This document shows, piece after piece, positions 21,406-33,639 of a stretch of 64,000 nt of DNA. Position 1 is the first letter of the stretch. The number at the start of each line of letters is the position of its first letter. The DNA is from Chytriomyces cf. hyalinus JEL632 (Eukaryota > Chytridiomycota > Chytridiomycetes > Chytridiales > Chytriomycetaceae), in contig JAIWWG010000024.1 of NCBI GenBank assembly GCA_025435555.1, positions 62,001 to 126,000 on the forward strand, in the 5' to 3' direction. The translations under genes and the position numbers were made by a program. The notes beneath the pieces were generated by a model. That model saw only the letters and a program-made list of their open reading frames with translations. It ran no database searches and had not been told where the DNA came from.

Positions 21406-23201
21406 CTATACGCGTGATCCAATCGCGGCAGGGACCGCCGTAATAGGGCTGGGGTCAGCGGAAGTTGGTGCTGGAGCAGTGGTCGGAGCCGACGAAGTCG
21501 GGTTTGGACGATCTACTACAGGACTTTCAGTTCCCACTGCTGACGCAGTTGGCACGTCTGATGGAAGTGGTGCGCCCGTTTCTGTAACAACAGTCGGTAC
21601 AACAATAGGACCAACTGGGTCAACACCAGTCTCAACACCGGAAGCAGTAGCCACAGTGCCAACATTGCCAGTCGTGGTTGCTGGCTGCCCATTGGGTTGC
21701 GCTGAGCTAACAGCAGGGGGTGGTGGCGGCGGCGGGCTGTCCGGCAAGGGTGGGGTTGAGTCTACAATCGTGGGGGGAGGTGGTGGTGGCGCGTCTGAGA
21801 ACACGGCCTGCAGAGCTTGCATGATGGGCTCTCCTTTGTTTTGCACGCGGTCAATCACAGCATCAATTTGGGACTTTGAGAAGGGACAGTTGATGTGAAG
21901 GTCATTGCTCAAAGTTGGAGCGAATCCAAACGGCTTCAACGCTGGGATCACGGAAGTTGCATCGTAGTGAATGGCCAACGGTCTAGTTCCGTTTTTACGG
22001 TCTGTAATTCCACAGGCAGATGCGATTTCGTTGATGGTTGGATCCGCCAGCAGGCCCAACTTGGGGTCTGGAGTGAAATCCAGGAGAAAGACCATTGTGT
22101 AGTTGATGGTTGCCTTTGCTGGGAATACTATGGCTCCATACTTTGAAGTTCCAATCACTGCGTTGAAGTCACCAGTGTAGCCTGCAGGTGGAGTTGGCGC
22201 TTTCCCAATCATGGCGACAAGAGCACCGAACGAAGTCAGAGGGGTTGTTTTAAGAGGGACACCGACGTAACTGGTGTTGACAGTGAGACGAGCCTACAGG
22301 TTAAAGTGAAAAGTTTAGTCCAGTTTCCGCAGCAGAAGTTCGATTCACCCACCAGCAGATCAATGCTCTCCACGCTCATGTCATACGAGTTTGGATTGTA
22401 CGTGCCCAGTTCCATGGACAGATTCATTCTGTACTGGAGGGTGTTGAGATCCTTCACATTTGGATCCTTGTATGTGAAGCTGTACGCTGAAGAGGACCCG
22501 ATAATGTTGGCAAAGTTGATGCTGTACACCTTGATTTGCGGGTATCGCGGGATGAACAGGTACATGATCACACCGAGAATGATGAGCACAACCGCAACAA
22601 CTCCACCGCAAATCATTCGGTGCATCTTGTTCTTGGGGCAGCAGCAGCACAGGAACCGTTCCATGTGCTGCTTCCACTGTGGCTCTTGCTCTTCCTTCAG
22701 CCACGGTTTATCTGTGGCGGCAATCGGTTTTACAGTTGGGAGACGAGACATTTCGTAGTCTTGTGCGGCATTGTTGTTGTTGTGGAACGTTGCCGGGTAA
22801 TGCGTGCTGTTGTCATTCGCATAAGTATTCTGACTAGGGAGAGGACCAGCAACGTAGTTATTGTAGTTGGAGTCATACCCGCCATATTGGGTCTGTTGCT
22901 GAGGCGGTTGGCCGTAGTACTGGTGTTGCTGTTGTTGTTGTTGCTGCTGGTGGTACTGCTGGTTGTAGGCACCGTACGTGTAGCCAGGTTGAGGCGCTTG
23001 TGGCTGCGATGGTTGTGGTTGGTATTGGTAGTTTGAGGTCTGGCTGTTCTGCTGGTCCGAGTAGGTGGCCGACTGCTCTGAATAGGCTGAAGTGGCCAGG
23101 CCGTACTGCTGCTGCTGTTGCTGTTGGGCCTGTTCGTGCTGCTGATGCCGCTGGGACGGTTGGCGTGGCTGGCGTGGCTGTGAGCGGGTCCGTTCACTCA
23201 T
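21406..23201 (-). CDS. Type II membrane protein with LEA2/NDR1-like domain
   Basis: Two exons. The N-terminal 150 residues are rich in Gln, Tyr and Asn with several polyglutamine runs (cytosolic). Then comes a Cys cluster FLCCCCPKNK, a candidate palmitoylation site, and one membrane span CGGVVAVVLIILGVIMYLF. After it, YPQIKVYSINFANI through LGTYNPNSYDMSVESIDLL resembles the LEA2/NDR1-HIN1 beta-sandwich (N-P-N near the strand turn). The second exon continues with NTSYVGVPLKTTP and N-glycosylation sequons, then a Pro-rich stretch (seven prolines twice) and a Thr/Ala/Pro-rich tail typical of an O-glycosylated wall-facing stalk. LEA2 domains bind lipids in some systems; the role here is unknown. 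The ATG at 23201 opens MSERTRSQ. Confidence 0.7.
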
Positions 23202-23286
23202 TTGCGCTAAATTGGAGACACTGACGTGATTGAAATCACCAACAACTGTTTCAAATGATTTATTGAACTTTTTCCAACTGTGACGA

Positions 23287-26200
23287 CTAAATGGTCAGAA
23301 CGTTGTTGTAGCCCATCCCGCGCATAAGATCCCCAATCTTGACATTCATCAGCGTCGGTCTGTATGCGCCGTGTTCAGCAACTGGGCCCGGAAACGCGTC
23401 GATAAAACTCACCCGCAAACAATGATGGCCGTCTGTAGAGTGTCGCTGGGGATCGACAGTGTACCATGTCGGCTCATTGTGGAGTGTGCACTGCCTGGGA
23501 ATGGAGGTTCCTCCGCCATGGCTGTTCTCGATATCGTGTTAGTAGGTCGCGTATTCGTCAGCTGCCTTCGCCGCTCCGCATCTACTGGATGAATTGGTTT
23601 CACAAATAGCTTGTACTTGAAATACAACAATGTCACTGTCGGTTGCGGGATAACTTACCGTCGTAGCGATCACTCCAGATACTCGATTTTGCTCTGGCAC
23701 CGGCGAGACTGGCAGCCCGAGATTCCTCGCTGAAACCCGTTGAATAAGGGCTCATGACCGACTTTTTCCAGAGAGGATTCGATATCTTTGGCATGGTCGC
23801 CGTAATCACTTCCGCGTTGATGGGACCCACGATGCCGTCAAACGTGTCACTTGCCTGTCCTGCAATGTATGTCACGGTCAAAGCTCCGCATGCGCGTGCT
23901 TCTAACTCTGCAATCTCTGCTCGCCCGAAAATGGACGCTTCGGTTGTGTTGCTGAATAAAAGATGGATTTGGAAGTCTGGTTTGTTTGTGACTGGGTCAC
24001 GCTTGCAGTTTCGCAGGTGGTAGTCAATAATCAGAATTATTGCAGTAACACCTGGTCGGGAGAAAAATTGCGTGTTGACGACGCCAGCTAAAAAATACCA
24101 AGGCGCGTGTTGTGTGTACCTGTTCCTCCAGCGATAAGACCCAAAACTTTCCAGTTGCCAGAGTCAGAATATGGATTTAATAAGGTTGCTCGCGGGATTG
24201 GGCCTCTCATCCTCACTGACTTTGATCTCATACTGTGCGTACACTTAGAAATCTGCTGAAAAGATGTGAGCAGCGCGCGGATGGACTTACATGTAACTCG
24301 TCATTTCTCCGTCGTACATTTTGATCATGAAGTCAATACCACCTTTCGTCACACAGTCAAGAGGGGTGTACGACCGGGTGACTAATTTCCCCGTTTTATC
24401 AGCAAATTGGAATAAATAAGAATCGCCGGGTTTGGACAGCATCTCAGCATCTTCATCTTGGAAAATGATGCGCACTTTGTAAACCGGATGCAAGGAATCC
24501 GGCGTGGTCAGAAGCTCCATGTTTCCAATCACATAAAACTTGAAGACATTCACTTGCACGGGAATTGCAGTCAAGCGCGTCATTCCCAGCTCCAGCAAAC
24601 TGTCGGATCGCTTCTTTGGCAACAGCCTGCGCTTCTCTTCCTCCACATCCGCATCCACTTGCTCCTCATCCTTCAACAGGGTGCCCATGGCATACGCTGA
24701 CAGCAAGTTATGCGCCAAGCGAGAATGGTCGTGCTTCAGCTTTTCAATTTCATCGTCAAATTTGTGCAGCTCGATTGCTTTCTTGAGTTTGAGGCCGTAC
24801 TTTTGGTCCCTGTCAAGCGTCTGTCTCTTCTTGGGGTCAAACACGAAAGCGGCATCTATTCCAATCATTTGGCAGATGGACTCTGGACCACCGGGATGCA
24901 TAATTAAATACTTTTGAACGTCGTCTGGTTTTTAGGGAGAATTGTGTGTCAGCTACCACCGGCACCTGATCTTTGCAACACTCACAAATCACATCGTCAA
25001 TAACGATCCATTTCGCTCCCAGAGACACTCGCTGGTTCACATCATCCCATCGAAACAAGGGAAGCTTGTTGAGTCCCATATCATCCTTTGATGACAGCGG
25101 CATATGCTTCAGCCGTTCTCCATACACAAACAAAGTCACTGGGAAAATGAGCGTAACAATCAAAAATGAGAGCTCTAGGTAGATTTCCGTTCCCGTTGCT
25201 GTGCTCAGTTCTCCGACGCCAAGATAACACGCTGCCAGCCCAACGAGATACGCAGCAAACCCAGAATATCGATGAAATACTCTCAAAACTGCCGCCAAAC
25301 GACTGTAGCAATGATGCTTTGCGTAAAGCCGCATTGCAAAGTAACCAAATGCGAAACTTGCAAACACCAAGACAATGACGGCCATCCCGACTTTGTAATG
25401 CAAGGAATTCGAGTTTCCAAAGGATCCAATGATGGCAGTCAGGGCAGCAACGAGTACGTTGGAAGTGACATTGTTCATGATGGTTGTGTGCAGCGAAAGC
25501 CATTTGCCCAGGTTTCGATGATACCGCGCAATGTGGATTCCCAGCGGACACAAGATTGCAAATGCAATAAACATGAAAAAGCTATGCAGAATAATAAGAC
25601 TGGACAGAGACCTGGTCGCGATGGGCGTAACACCGGCCGAGAAGAAGTTGACAATTGTGTGAACCCGGTTTGAAGGGCCGTGCCAGAGTAGCTTTGTGGA
25701 TGATGAGCAAGCGAATATGACGTCCATGTCTCCATCAATTATATCTGTGTCGAAATCATCTCCTGTTTGCAGTTGCCGCGTGAAAGTGACAACTCTCGTC
25801 GATTTGTTTTGGTAAGCAGTGACATCAAAAGTGCGCTTGACATTGCTTTTCCCGCCAAAACCAACATCCGACGATATTGGCTGGGTAAAATAGCTGGCGC
25901 TATGTTAGCTCACATTGCGTGAAAGGAGAATATTCCTGACCTGTACGAGTCTTGCACTGAGAAAGCCCCACTTCCGTCATCATTGCAGAAATAAATATCG
26001 GCTCCTTTCATGCTTGTACCAAACCCAAATCCAAACCACCCAGTGGTATTGCTTTCAAAAACAAAAGTGATGGATTGGTCCGCAAGAGAAATATTCCAGG
26101 AAAGCCGCAATTTATCCAAAACCGACACTGACGGCAACCCCTTTTCCCTTTTCACCTGCGAAGCGGGACCCACTGCAAAGTATCCAAGACTTGCATTCAA

Positions 26201-28136
26201 AGCAACAAAAGGGTCGTCGGGGAAATACTCAACGTCCGTGTTCAAAGTGATTACACGCCCAAGACTCATGGTGGCCATCTCATTTGCTTCCTCCTCAGCG
26301 AGAACGCCAGCATTTTGGTACCAGAATCTGTCACCGTCTCGGAGTCGTTGAAATTGTTCGCGAATTGAGGCTGCTGTCAAAGACCCAACAAGGCTGTTTG
26401 GCTCTTTACTTTTTTCGGCCATCGAGCCTGAGAAAATGCAGTTTAGCACACTTGCAATTGCAGTAGTTATCCCAGGTATCTTCTCCAACTGACCGACACT
26501 GGCATCAAGGTCATTTATATCGGGATAAAGCTCCGCCAGCATTTGCTGCTCATCTTCGTCGCTAGTTAAATCCTTCCACGAAGATACTGTTGGCAGATTG
26601 AATGCTTTTCTGCAGGAATTATAGTCGCACATTCCGACATCGCGGCCTCTGTTTTCGAAAACAAGTGCCTGAGTCTTTCATCGAACATAAAGCAGCAATA
26701 AGTCCAACCTCTGAATCCCAATCGCAATCAAATCATAATTAAATCCTGGATTAACTTGAAGGTTGCTCCGCACGTCGTCGTTCGCATTAGCATCAACAAC
26801 TTGATTCCGCTGCGTGATGAACCCTCGCACGAGAGAGTCGATACCAGCGAGGCTGACTTCTTCGCAGAGATTTCTAAACATGGCATCCCTCAAGTACATG
26901 TGACCTTCTTTGGATTGTTCTCCTTTATCGTCGATGCGGTACACCACCTCGTTCAGAGTGCTGTGGCCGTAGATGGACGCGACCTGGCTGAAGAACAAGT
27001 CAATCTGAGGATTTACAGACTCCTTGTAACCAAGATACGGCGGTAGTGGAGATCCAGTGAGCGCCGGAACGTACTGACCATTGAATGTCGACTGTCAGTG
27101 AAAGTAGCGGCATATCCACAAAGCGCGCTCACGTATTCTACCGACACCATTTGAATGAGGGAAATCACCCAGCGTCGGCTTCGTTGGTATATATGCTCAT
27201 CAGACCAATTCGGATTCGCGACATGCAACAGTCGTGCGCGTCGGTTATGTTCTCGAAACAGCAAAATGTACAGTGTCAGGGAGTGCTGCGCCAAGAATCG
27301 CTGTAAGCACTCCTTATTGTGTCAAAATTAAACTTACTGGTGCGCTGTTTATGCTTGGATTGGTGAACGCGAAGTATCCGTCTTTTCGACCCCCAACAAT
27401 TCGTGGTGGATACTCCCCAGTCGCTAACTTGGTGCTCTTCAGCAGTCCCCTTTTAAACAGCCGCATTGACGCAGCTTCCGTTGCCGAGTTACCGTACAGA
27501 CCACTCCCGTCAATGTAGCTGGAGAATGAGTTGCTTAGTATTCGGTAGCTGTCCTTCTCATCGATGCCCGAGTATGCCGCTCTGAACATAGGAATGATGG
27601 ATTTGTTTGCACCGAAGGGATCAAAGTCTGGGTCTCCAGCTGGCACCGGAATGTGAAACGCGTCGGCTGAACGTTTGCAAACAGTTGAGCATTCAATCCA
27701 AAAATCATCTGAAAATTAGAAGTTGTGCGCACAGGTATTCTTGGCCGCAAAGTTTGTGTCAAAGTGCAATGCGTATCCCCACGCCACCAGAAAGTCCGAT
27801 GTGCCGAGTTCATTTTGAAGAATATGTCGTCTTCCAAAGAGCTTGTTTGAAATAACGCGGGCATTGGCTCTATCGCGGCCTGAGGGAGCTGCTACCCGGT
27901 GGGGAAACCTGTCAGATCAGCAGGCGCAAGTCAAACCACTACTTGCCTTGCTGTGGCCCGTACGCTGGCTGTGTCGTCCGAAGAAACGCCTCTCCAACAG
28001 CCCCCGTCCAGGGCCGCTTCAAGTTATTCCCGTGTCCATTGTACGATTGGATCTCCATCAGCGTTGAATCATTTGAAGCGGATGCAAGCGCAACCAGTGT
28101 GACGAGAAAGACTGACAAATGCATTTTTTTGCGCAT
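23287..28136 (-). CDS. Peroxidase-DOMON-cytochrome b561-cytochrome b5-flavoreductase fusion
   Basis: Twelve exons sum to 4350 nt, a 1449-residue protein with no internal stop. Order: signal peptide (about 1-22); animal-type haem peroxidase (about 75-565) with PAGDPDFDP, DGSGLYG, FREHNRRA, proximal-His motif YGHSTLNE (His near 346) and RGRDVGMCDYN; DOMON domain (about 607-770) with GWFGFGFG; cytochrome b561 (about 765-910) with several helices and spaced His in ILH, LSLH, LHYKVG and FHRYSGF; b5-like domain with YDVQKYLIMHPGG (His near 981); FAD domain with RSYTPL (near 1155); NAD domain with IAGGTGV (near 1217) and VCGPT (near 1425). Expected topology: peroxidase and DOMON outside, b5 and reductase inside, so NAD(P)H electrons could cross the membrane to the outer haems. 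The second b5 axial His is replaced by Arg, and the distal peroxidase His is out of register. Very short introns occur. HEM2 starts 31 bp away, divergently. Confidence 0.85.
23636..23658 (-). other. Apparent 23-nt intron in the reductase part
   Basis: The frame WSDRYDG runs into a stop after RNRQ. Removing GTAAGT to CGACAG gives WSDRYDVTLLYFKYKL, a plausible reductase strand, and the total coding length stays a multiple of three. Other acceptors downstream give the wrong phase. Confidence 0.55.
27709..27732 (-). other. Apparent 24-nt intron in the peroxidase exon series
   Basis: Reading through hits a TAA after KNTCAHNF. Removing GTGCGC to TTTTCAG gives KNTYDDFWIEC and keeps the frame. A CTAAT branch-like sequence lies just before the acceptor. 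No longer alternative fits the peroxidase reading. Confidence 0.6.
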
Positions 28137-29549
<1,413 letters not shown>

Positions 29550-29874
29550 GGGAAATAAAATTGCAATTTGTTCCATCAATCGGCACCTCAGAACTTCCAA
29601 ATTTAATGCCGGTGAATGGGTGTTCGCAGAGCATACGTTGCTAAAGAACAGAACAGTCCATCCAAGGGAAGCTCTGTTATAACGCGTTCAGAACACGGCA
29701 TTTCTTCAAGGGCGATTCGACTGTAGTTCCAAATCTAAAAATATCCGATGAGGGGTGGCGTCAAAGTGCCTCCAACGCGGCCCCTTCTTTTTCTTCCAAA
29801 CCTTTTCAAACGCTTTCTTCCAAAAATAGAACAACCAAAACTCACAATGGCGCGTTTTTCTGGCCTTTCCGCCC

Positions 29875-29883
29875 TATAAAAGG
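29875..29883 (+). promoter_or_regulatory. Consensus TATA box
   Basis: TATAAAAGG, a perfect TATA consensus, sits about 70 bp upstream of the ATG of the Lys-Pro-Ala repeat gene. The rest of the 396-bp gap after HEM2 shows no gene. A strong TATA suggests high or regulated expression of the repeat protein. Confidence 0.7.
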
Positions 29884-29945
29884 GTCAAAGGAGGAAGGGG
29901 GTCCACAGCATCAAGTCTAATCTTTTCAACGTAAAACTAATTCTA

Positions 29946-31707
29946 ATGGGCCACAAGAACAACACCAAGGGAAACAACTCCACCGTCAATGCTGTCAAGC
30001 AGAACGTTCAGCAGCAGCCAGCTCAAGCCATGAAAAATGCTGCCGCTCAGAAGGTACACTCCCCGTGAATAGCTTGACCAGTCTGCCATGTTGCTGACGC
30101 GTTTTTACTGCTCACAGCCAGCTACGCCAGCCGCAAAAGCCGCCCCAGCTCCATCGAAGCCATCTTCTCCCACCAAGGCTGCCGCACCTGTTTCAAAGCC
30201 CGCTACGCCTGCCCCAGCTAAGGTTGCACCAGTTCAACAAGCGAAGCCAGCTACGCCAGCTCCACAACAACAAAAGGCGGCTGCATCAGCACCAGCAAAG
30301 ACTGCTCCAGTTCAGCAAGCGAAGCCTGCCACACCCGCTCCCAAGGCCCAAGCTCCAGCTCCAGTTCAACAGAAACTCGTCGGCCCAGTTCAGAAGCCTG
30401 CTACGCCAGCTCCTCAACCAACCAAGGCCGCTGCACCAATGAAGCCTGCTTCGCCATCCAAGGCTGCCCCAGCGCCAGTGTCCAAGCCGGCTACCCCAGC
30501 TCCAAAGGCTGCCCCAATTGCCCCAAAGCCAGTCACCCCACAGCAAAAGGTAGCCGCCCCAGTGGCCTCAAAGGTTCAACCAGCCCAAATGCAAAAGCAA
30601 GCAAGTGCCACTTCTCCTTCGAAAGGCGGAGCAGTCAAGCGAGCCAACAACAGCACCAGCGAAGTGTTCAGTCTTGCATCCATGTTCAATGAGCCGACAT
30701 CCTGGGCTACTGCTGCGCCTGTTGCGCCTAAAGTGATGAACGGCCCAGTGAAGGCATCCTCGCCGGTCAAGCCATCTTCACCATCCAAGGCCGCCCCAGC
30801 ACCAATCTCTAAACCCAGCACCCCAGCACCAAAAGCTGCCGCAGCCCCTGTTATGAAGCCAGCAACCCCGGCCCCAGCTAAAGCTGCCCCAATTGCTAAG
30901 CCTGCCACTCCGGCCCCTGCTAAGGCTGCTGCCCCAGTGTCAAAGCCAGTAACCCAAGCACCTGCTAAAGCCGCTGCCCCGGCGTCCAAGCCTGCTACCC
31001 CAGCGCCACAACCAGCCAAGGCTTCCTCGCCAACAAAGGCCGCTGCTCCAGCGTCCAAGCCAGCCACACCTGCACCTGCCAAAGTTGCTGGACCTGCATC
31101 AAAGCCGGCTACTCCAGCTCCTCAGCCAGCTAAAGCAGCGACTCCAGCTGCTAAGCCAGTTACTGCTGCTCCACTGCCAGCCAAGGCAGCTACCCCAGCC
31201 CCAGCTAAGGCCGCATTGCCAGTAAAGACTGCAGCAGCGCCAGTTTCAAAGCCGGCTACCCCAGCACCACAACCAGCAAAGGCTGCCGCACCAGCCTCTA
31301 AGCCAGCCACCCCCGCACCACAAGCGATGAAAGCAGCTTCTCCAACCAAGGCTGCTGCTCCAGTTTCCAAGCCAACCACCCCCGCGCCACAAGCGTTGAA
31401 AGCCGCAACCCCAGCCGCCAAACCTGCCACTCCCGCGCCGCAACCGGCAAAGGCTGCTGCGTCGCCCACCAAAGCTGCTTCCAAGCCAGCGACGCCAGCA
31501 CCAAAACCTTCATCGCCAACAAAGGCAGCGGCGCCAGCCCCACTCCCACAAAAGACCGCTGCGAGCCCATCCAAGGGAAGCGCTCCCTCCAGCCCAAACA
31601 AGGCAGCAGCCTCTCCATCAAAGGCGGAGCCAGTTCCCCAGCAGAAGGCGAGAGCGCCAAGTGCCAGCAAGGAGAGCGCCAAGAAGAACAAGGTCCACCG
31701 AAGATAA
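29946..31707 (+). CDS. Lys-Pro-Ala repeat protein (basic, low complexity)
   Basis: Exon 1 (29946-30053) encodes MGHKNNTKGNNSTVN and a short Gln-rich stretch. After one intron, a second exon of about 530 residues is almost entirely variants of SKPATPAPAKAAAPV and SSPTKAAAP. KPATPAP occurs more than a dozen times. About 200 residues in, a short non-repetitive island (KRANNSTSEVFSLASMFNEPTSWATAAP) interrupts it. The tail is highly basic, ending SAKKNKVHRR. The composition resembles linker-histone H1 tails (S/TPxK-like units), but no globular winged-helix is present. No signal peptide. It may be a nucleic-acid-binding or cytoskeletal-associated disordered protein; not identified. Antisense frames across it mirror the repeats and are not genes. 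Confidence 0.7.
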
Positions 31708-31869
31708 GCTGATTGGGTGTATTTTTCTTCTTTTTACGCGAGCACAGTTTGGAAGAGTGGATGTACGTTGAATAAATAACATGTTTCTCAGTCAACAAAC
31801 GTCCCACGTGAAACTGGTCCATGTGGCTGTTGCTGCAGTTTATGAAAAATAAAAACGCCAGACTCGAAA

Positions 31870-33518
31870 ATGATCCGCATCGCCAAACACATTCCACGTC
31901 TGTCTGCTCTCGCGCGGGTCTCCACACGCCCTTTCTCGTCGCTTCCTTCGCTCAACTCGCTGACGGAAGAGGAGGTTCTTCTGCGTGATGCCGGTCAGTT
32001 GCCACCTCTTCTCTCAGCTCCTACCGGGATACTTAAACTCATCTCTATCTCACAGTGCGCAAGTTTGCGAACGAGCAAATTCGTCCAAAAGTGCGGGAAA
32101 TGGACGAAGCAGAGCTGCTGGACAAGTCTGTCCTGAAGGGTGAGGAAATTCGTCAAGGTGGAAAGCTGAGTTATTAACTCTGCACTCTGGCAGCTCTATT
32201 TGACCAGGGTCTGATGGGAATTGAGGCTGATTCGAAGTACGGAGGCTCCGAATCATCTTTCATGAGTGCCATCCTGACCATCGAAGGTACATTGTGTGCA
32301 GTTTAAGGCTCCCCCCATTGCTGAAAAAGTGCCATCCATTTTAGAACTCGCCAAGGTGGACCCAAGTGTCAGTGTTGTTTGTGATGTCCAAAACACTCTC
32401 GTTGGAACCCTCTTCAACAAATATGCCACTGAAGCCCAAAAGGAAAAATACTTGACGCGACTGAACACCGACACTGTCGGATGCTTTTGTTTGTCAGAGG
32501 CTGGTTCCGGAAGTGACGCCTTTGCTCTTCAAACTCGCGCTGAAAAGAAGGGCGATTACTACACCATTTCCGGTACGTTCTGTGAACAAGCATAAAGTGC
32601 GAGTTTCTGATTGATGTTATGGGCCTCAGGATCCAAAATGTGGATTACCAACTCGTACGAAGCCGACATCTTTCTGGTCTTTGCCAACGTTGACCCATCC
32701 AAAGGATACAAGGGAATCACATGCTTCATTGTCGAACGCGAGGATGGAGTGAAAATTGCCAAGAAGGAAATCAAGGTGCAAACTCATTATTTTTCAGCAG
32801 TTTTGCGTCCGTCTTTCTCACCAATCTCTCCGCGCGTAGCTTGGTATCAGAGCCTCCTCCACATGTGGCTTGTCCTTTGACGACATCAAAGTGCCCGCCG
32901 ATCGTGTGTTGGGAGAAATCGGAAAAGGTTACAAGGTAAAACTCATGCTTTCAGAATACCAAGAATACCTTCCAAGTCCACTGACATTATTTGGGGTGCT
33001 TTCAAGTACGCAATTGAAATTTTGAACGAAGGCCGTATCGGAATTGCCGCCCAGATGATCGGACTGGCGCAAGGAGCTATGGATGAAGCCCTTCCATACA
33101 TGTTCCAGCGTAAGCAGTTTGGAACCTTCATCGGAGATTTCCAGGGAATGCAATTCCAGTATGCTCAAATTGCAACCGAAATTGAAGCGGCTCGGCTGTT
33201 GACTTACAATGCCGCCAGACTCAAGGAGGAAGGAAAGGATGTGGTAAGGGATATGTTTTGAACCTTGTGATTCTTGAGAAATAATTTTCCCATGTTTTTT
33301 AGGTTCAACAAGCTGCCATGGCCAAGCTGTACTCTTCTCAAGTGGCTGAACGCGCATCATCCAAAGCGGTGGAGTGGGTCGGAGGTGTCGGATTCACGCG
33401 AGAGTTCCCCATCGAAAAGTTTTACCGTGATTCACGCATCGGCGCAATCTATGAGGGAACCTCTAACATTCAATTGGCCACCATTGCCAAATATGTCAAA
33501 GCCCATTACGCCAAATGA
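31870..33518 (+). CDS. ACADSB: Short/branched-chain acyl-CoA dehydrogenase, mitochondrial
   Basis: FAD enzyme that oxidises 2-methyl-branched acyl-CoA in isoleucine breakdown or short acyl-CoA in beta-oxidation, passing electrons to ETF. The N-terminus [24 protein letters not shown] is a mitochondrial presequence by composition. Exons join to [131 protein letters not shown] and the C-terminal [14 protein letters not shown], where the Glu of YEGT is the catalytic base. SDAFAL is close to the SDSFAL of ACADSB, which favours that subfamily over SCAD. Eight or so short introns. Followed tail to tail by the ARID2-like gene. Confidence 0.9.
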
Positions 33519-33639
33519 TTATTTTGAACAATCATTCGACTAACGTTCAAAACTTAATAAAGCAAGGCTTCAAAAATAATTTGAATTTTATTTTTTTTTA
33601 CATTCCCTTACCGCACCGATTCCCCCCCCAAAAATCGAA

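Noticed and set aside
22536-23036. Plus-strand frame rich in Leu/Val with apparent membrane segments
   Set aside because: It is the reverse of polyglutamine codons in the LEA2-like gene and is not a real hydrophobic protein.
23636-23658. True frameshift mutation in the reductase part
   Set aside because: A GTAAGT donor and CAG acceptor bracket exactly the sequence to remove, and all other exons of the gene are intact, so a tiny intron is more likely.
30576-31691. Two Ala/Gly-rich antisense frames opposite the Lys-Pro-Ala repeat gene
   Set aside because: They are the complement of the repeat codons and have no ATG-anchored distinct content; the sense strand has a TATA box and intron.
30088-31707. 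Possible CRISPR-like or satellite array
   Set aside because: Units are protein-coding, variable in length and sequence, and lie in one open frame without spacers.
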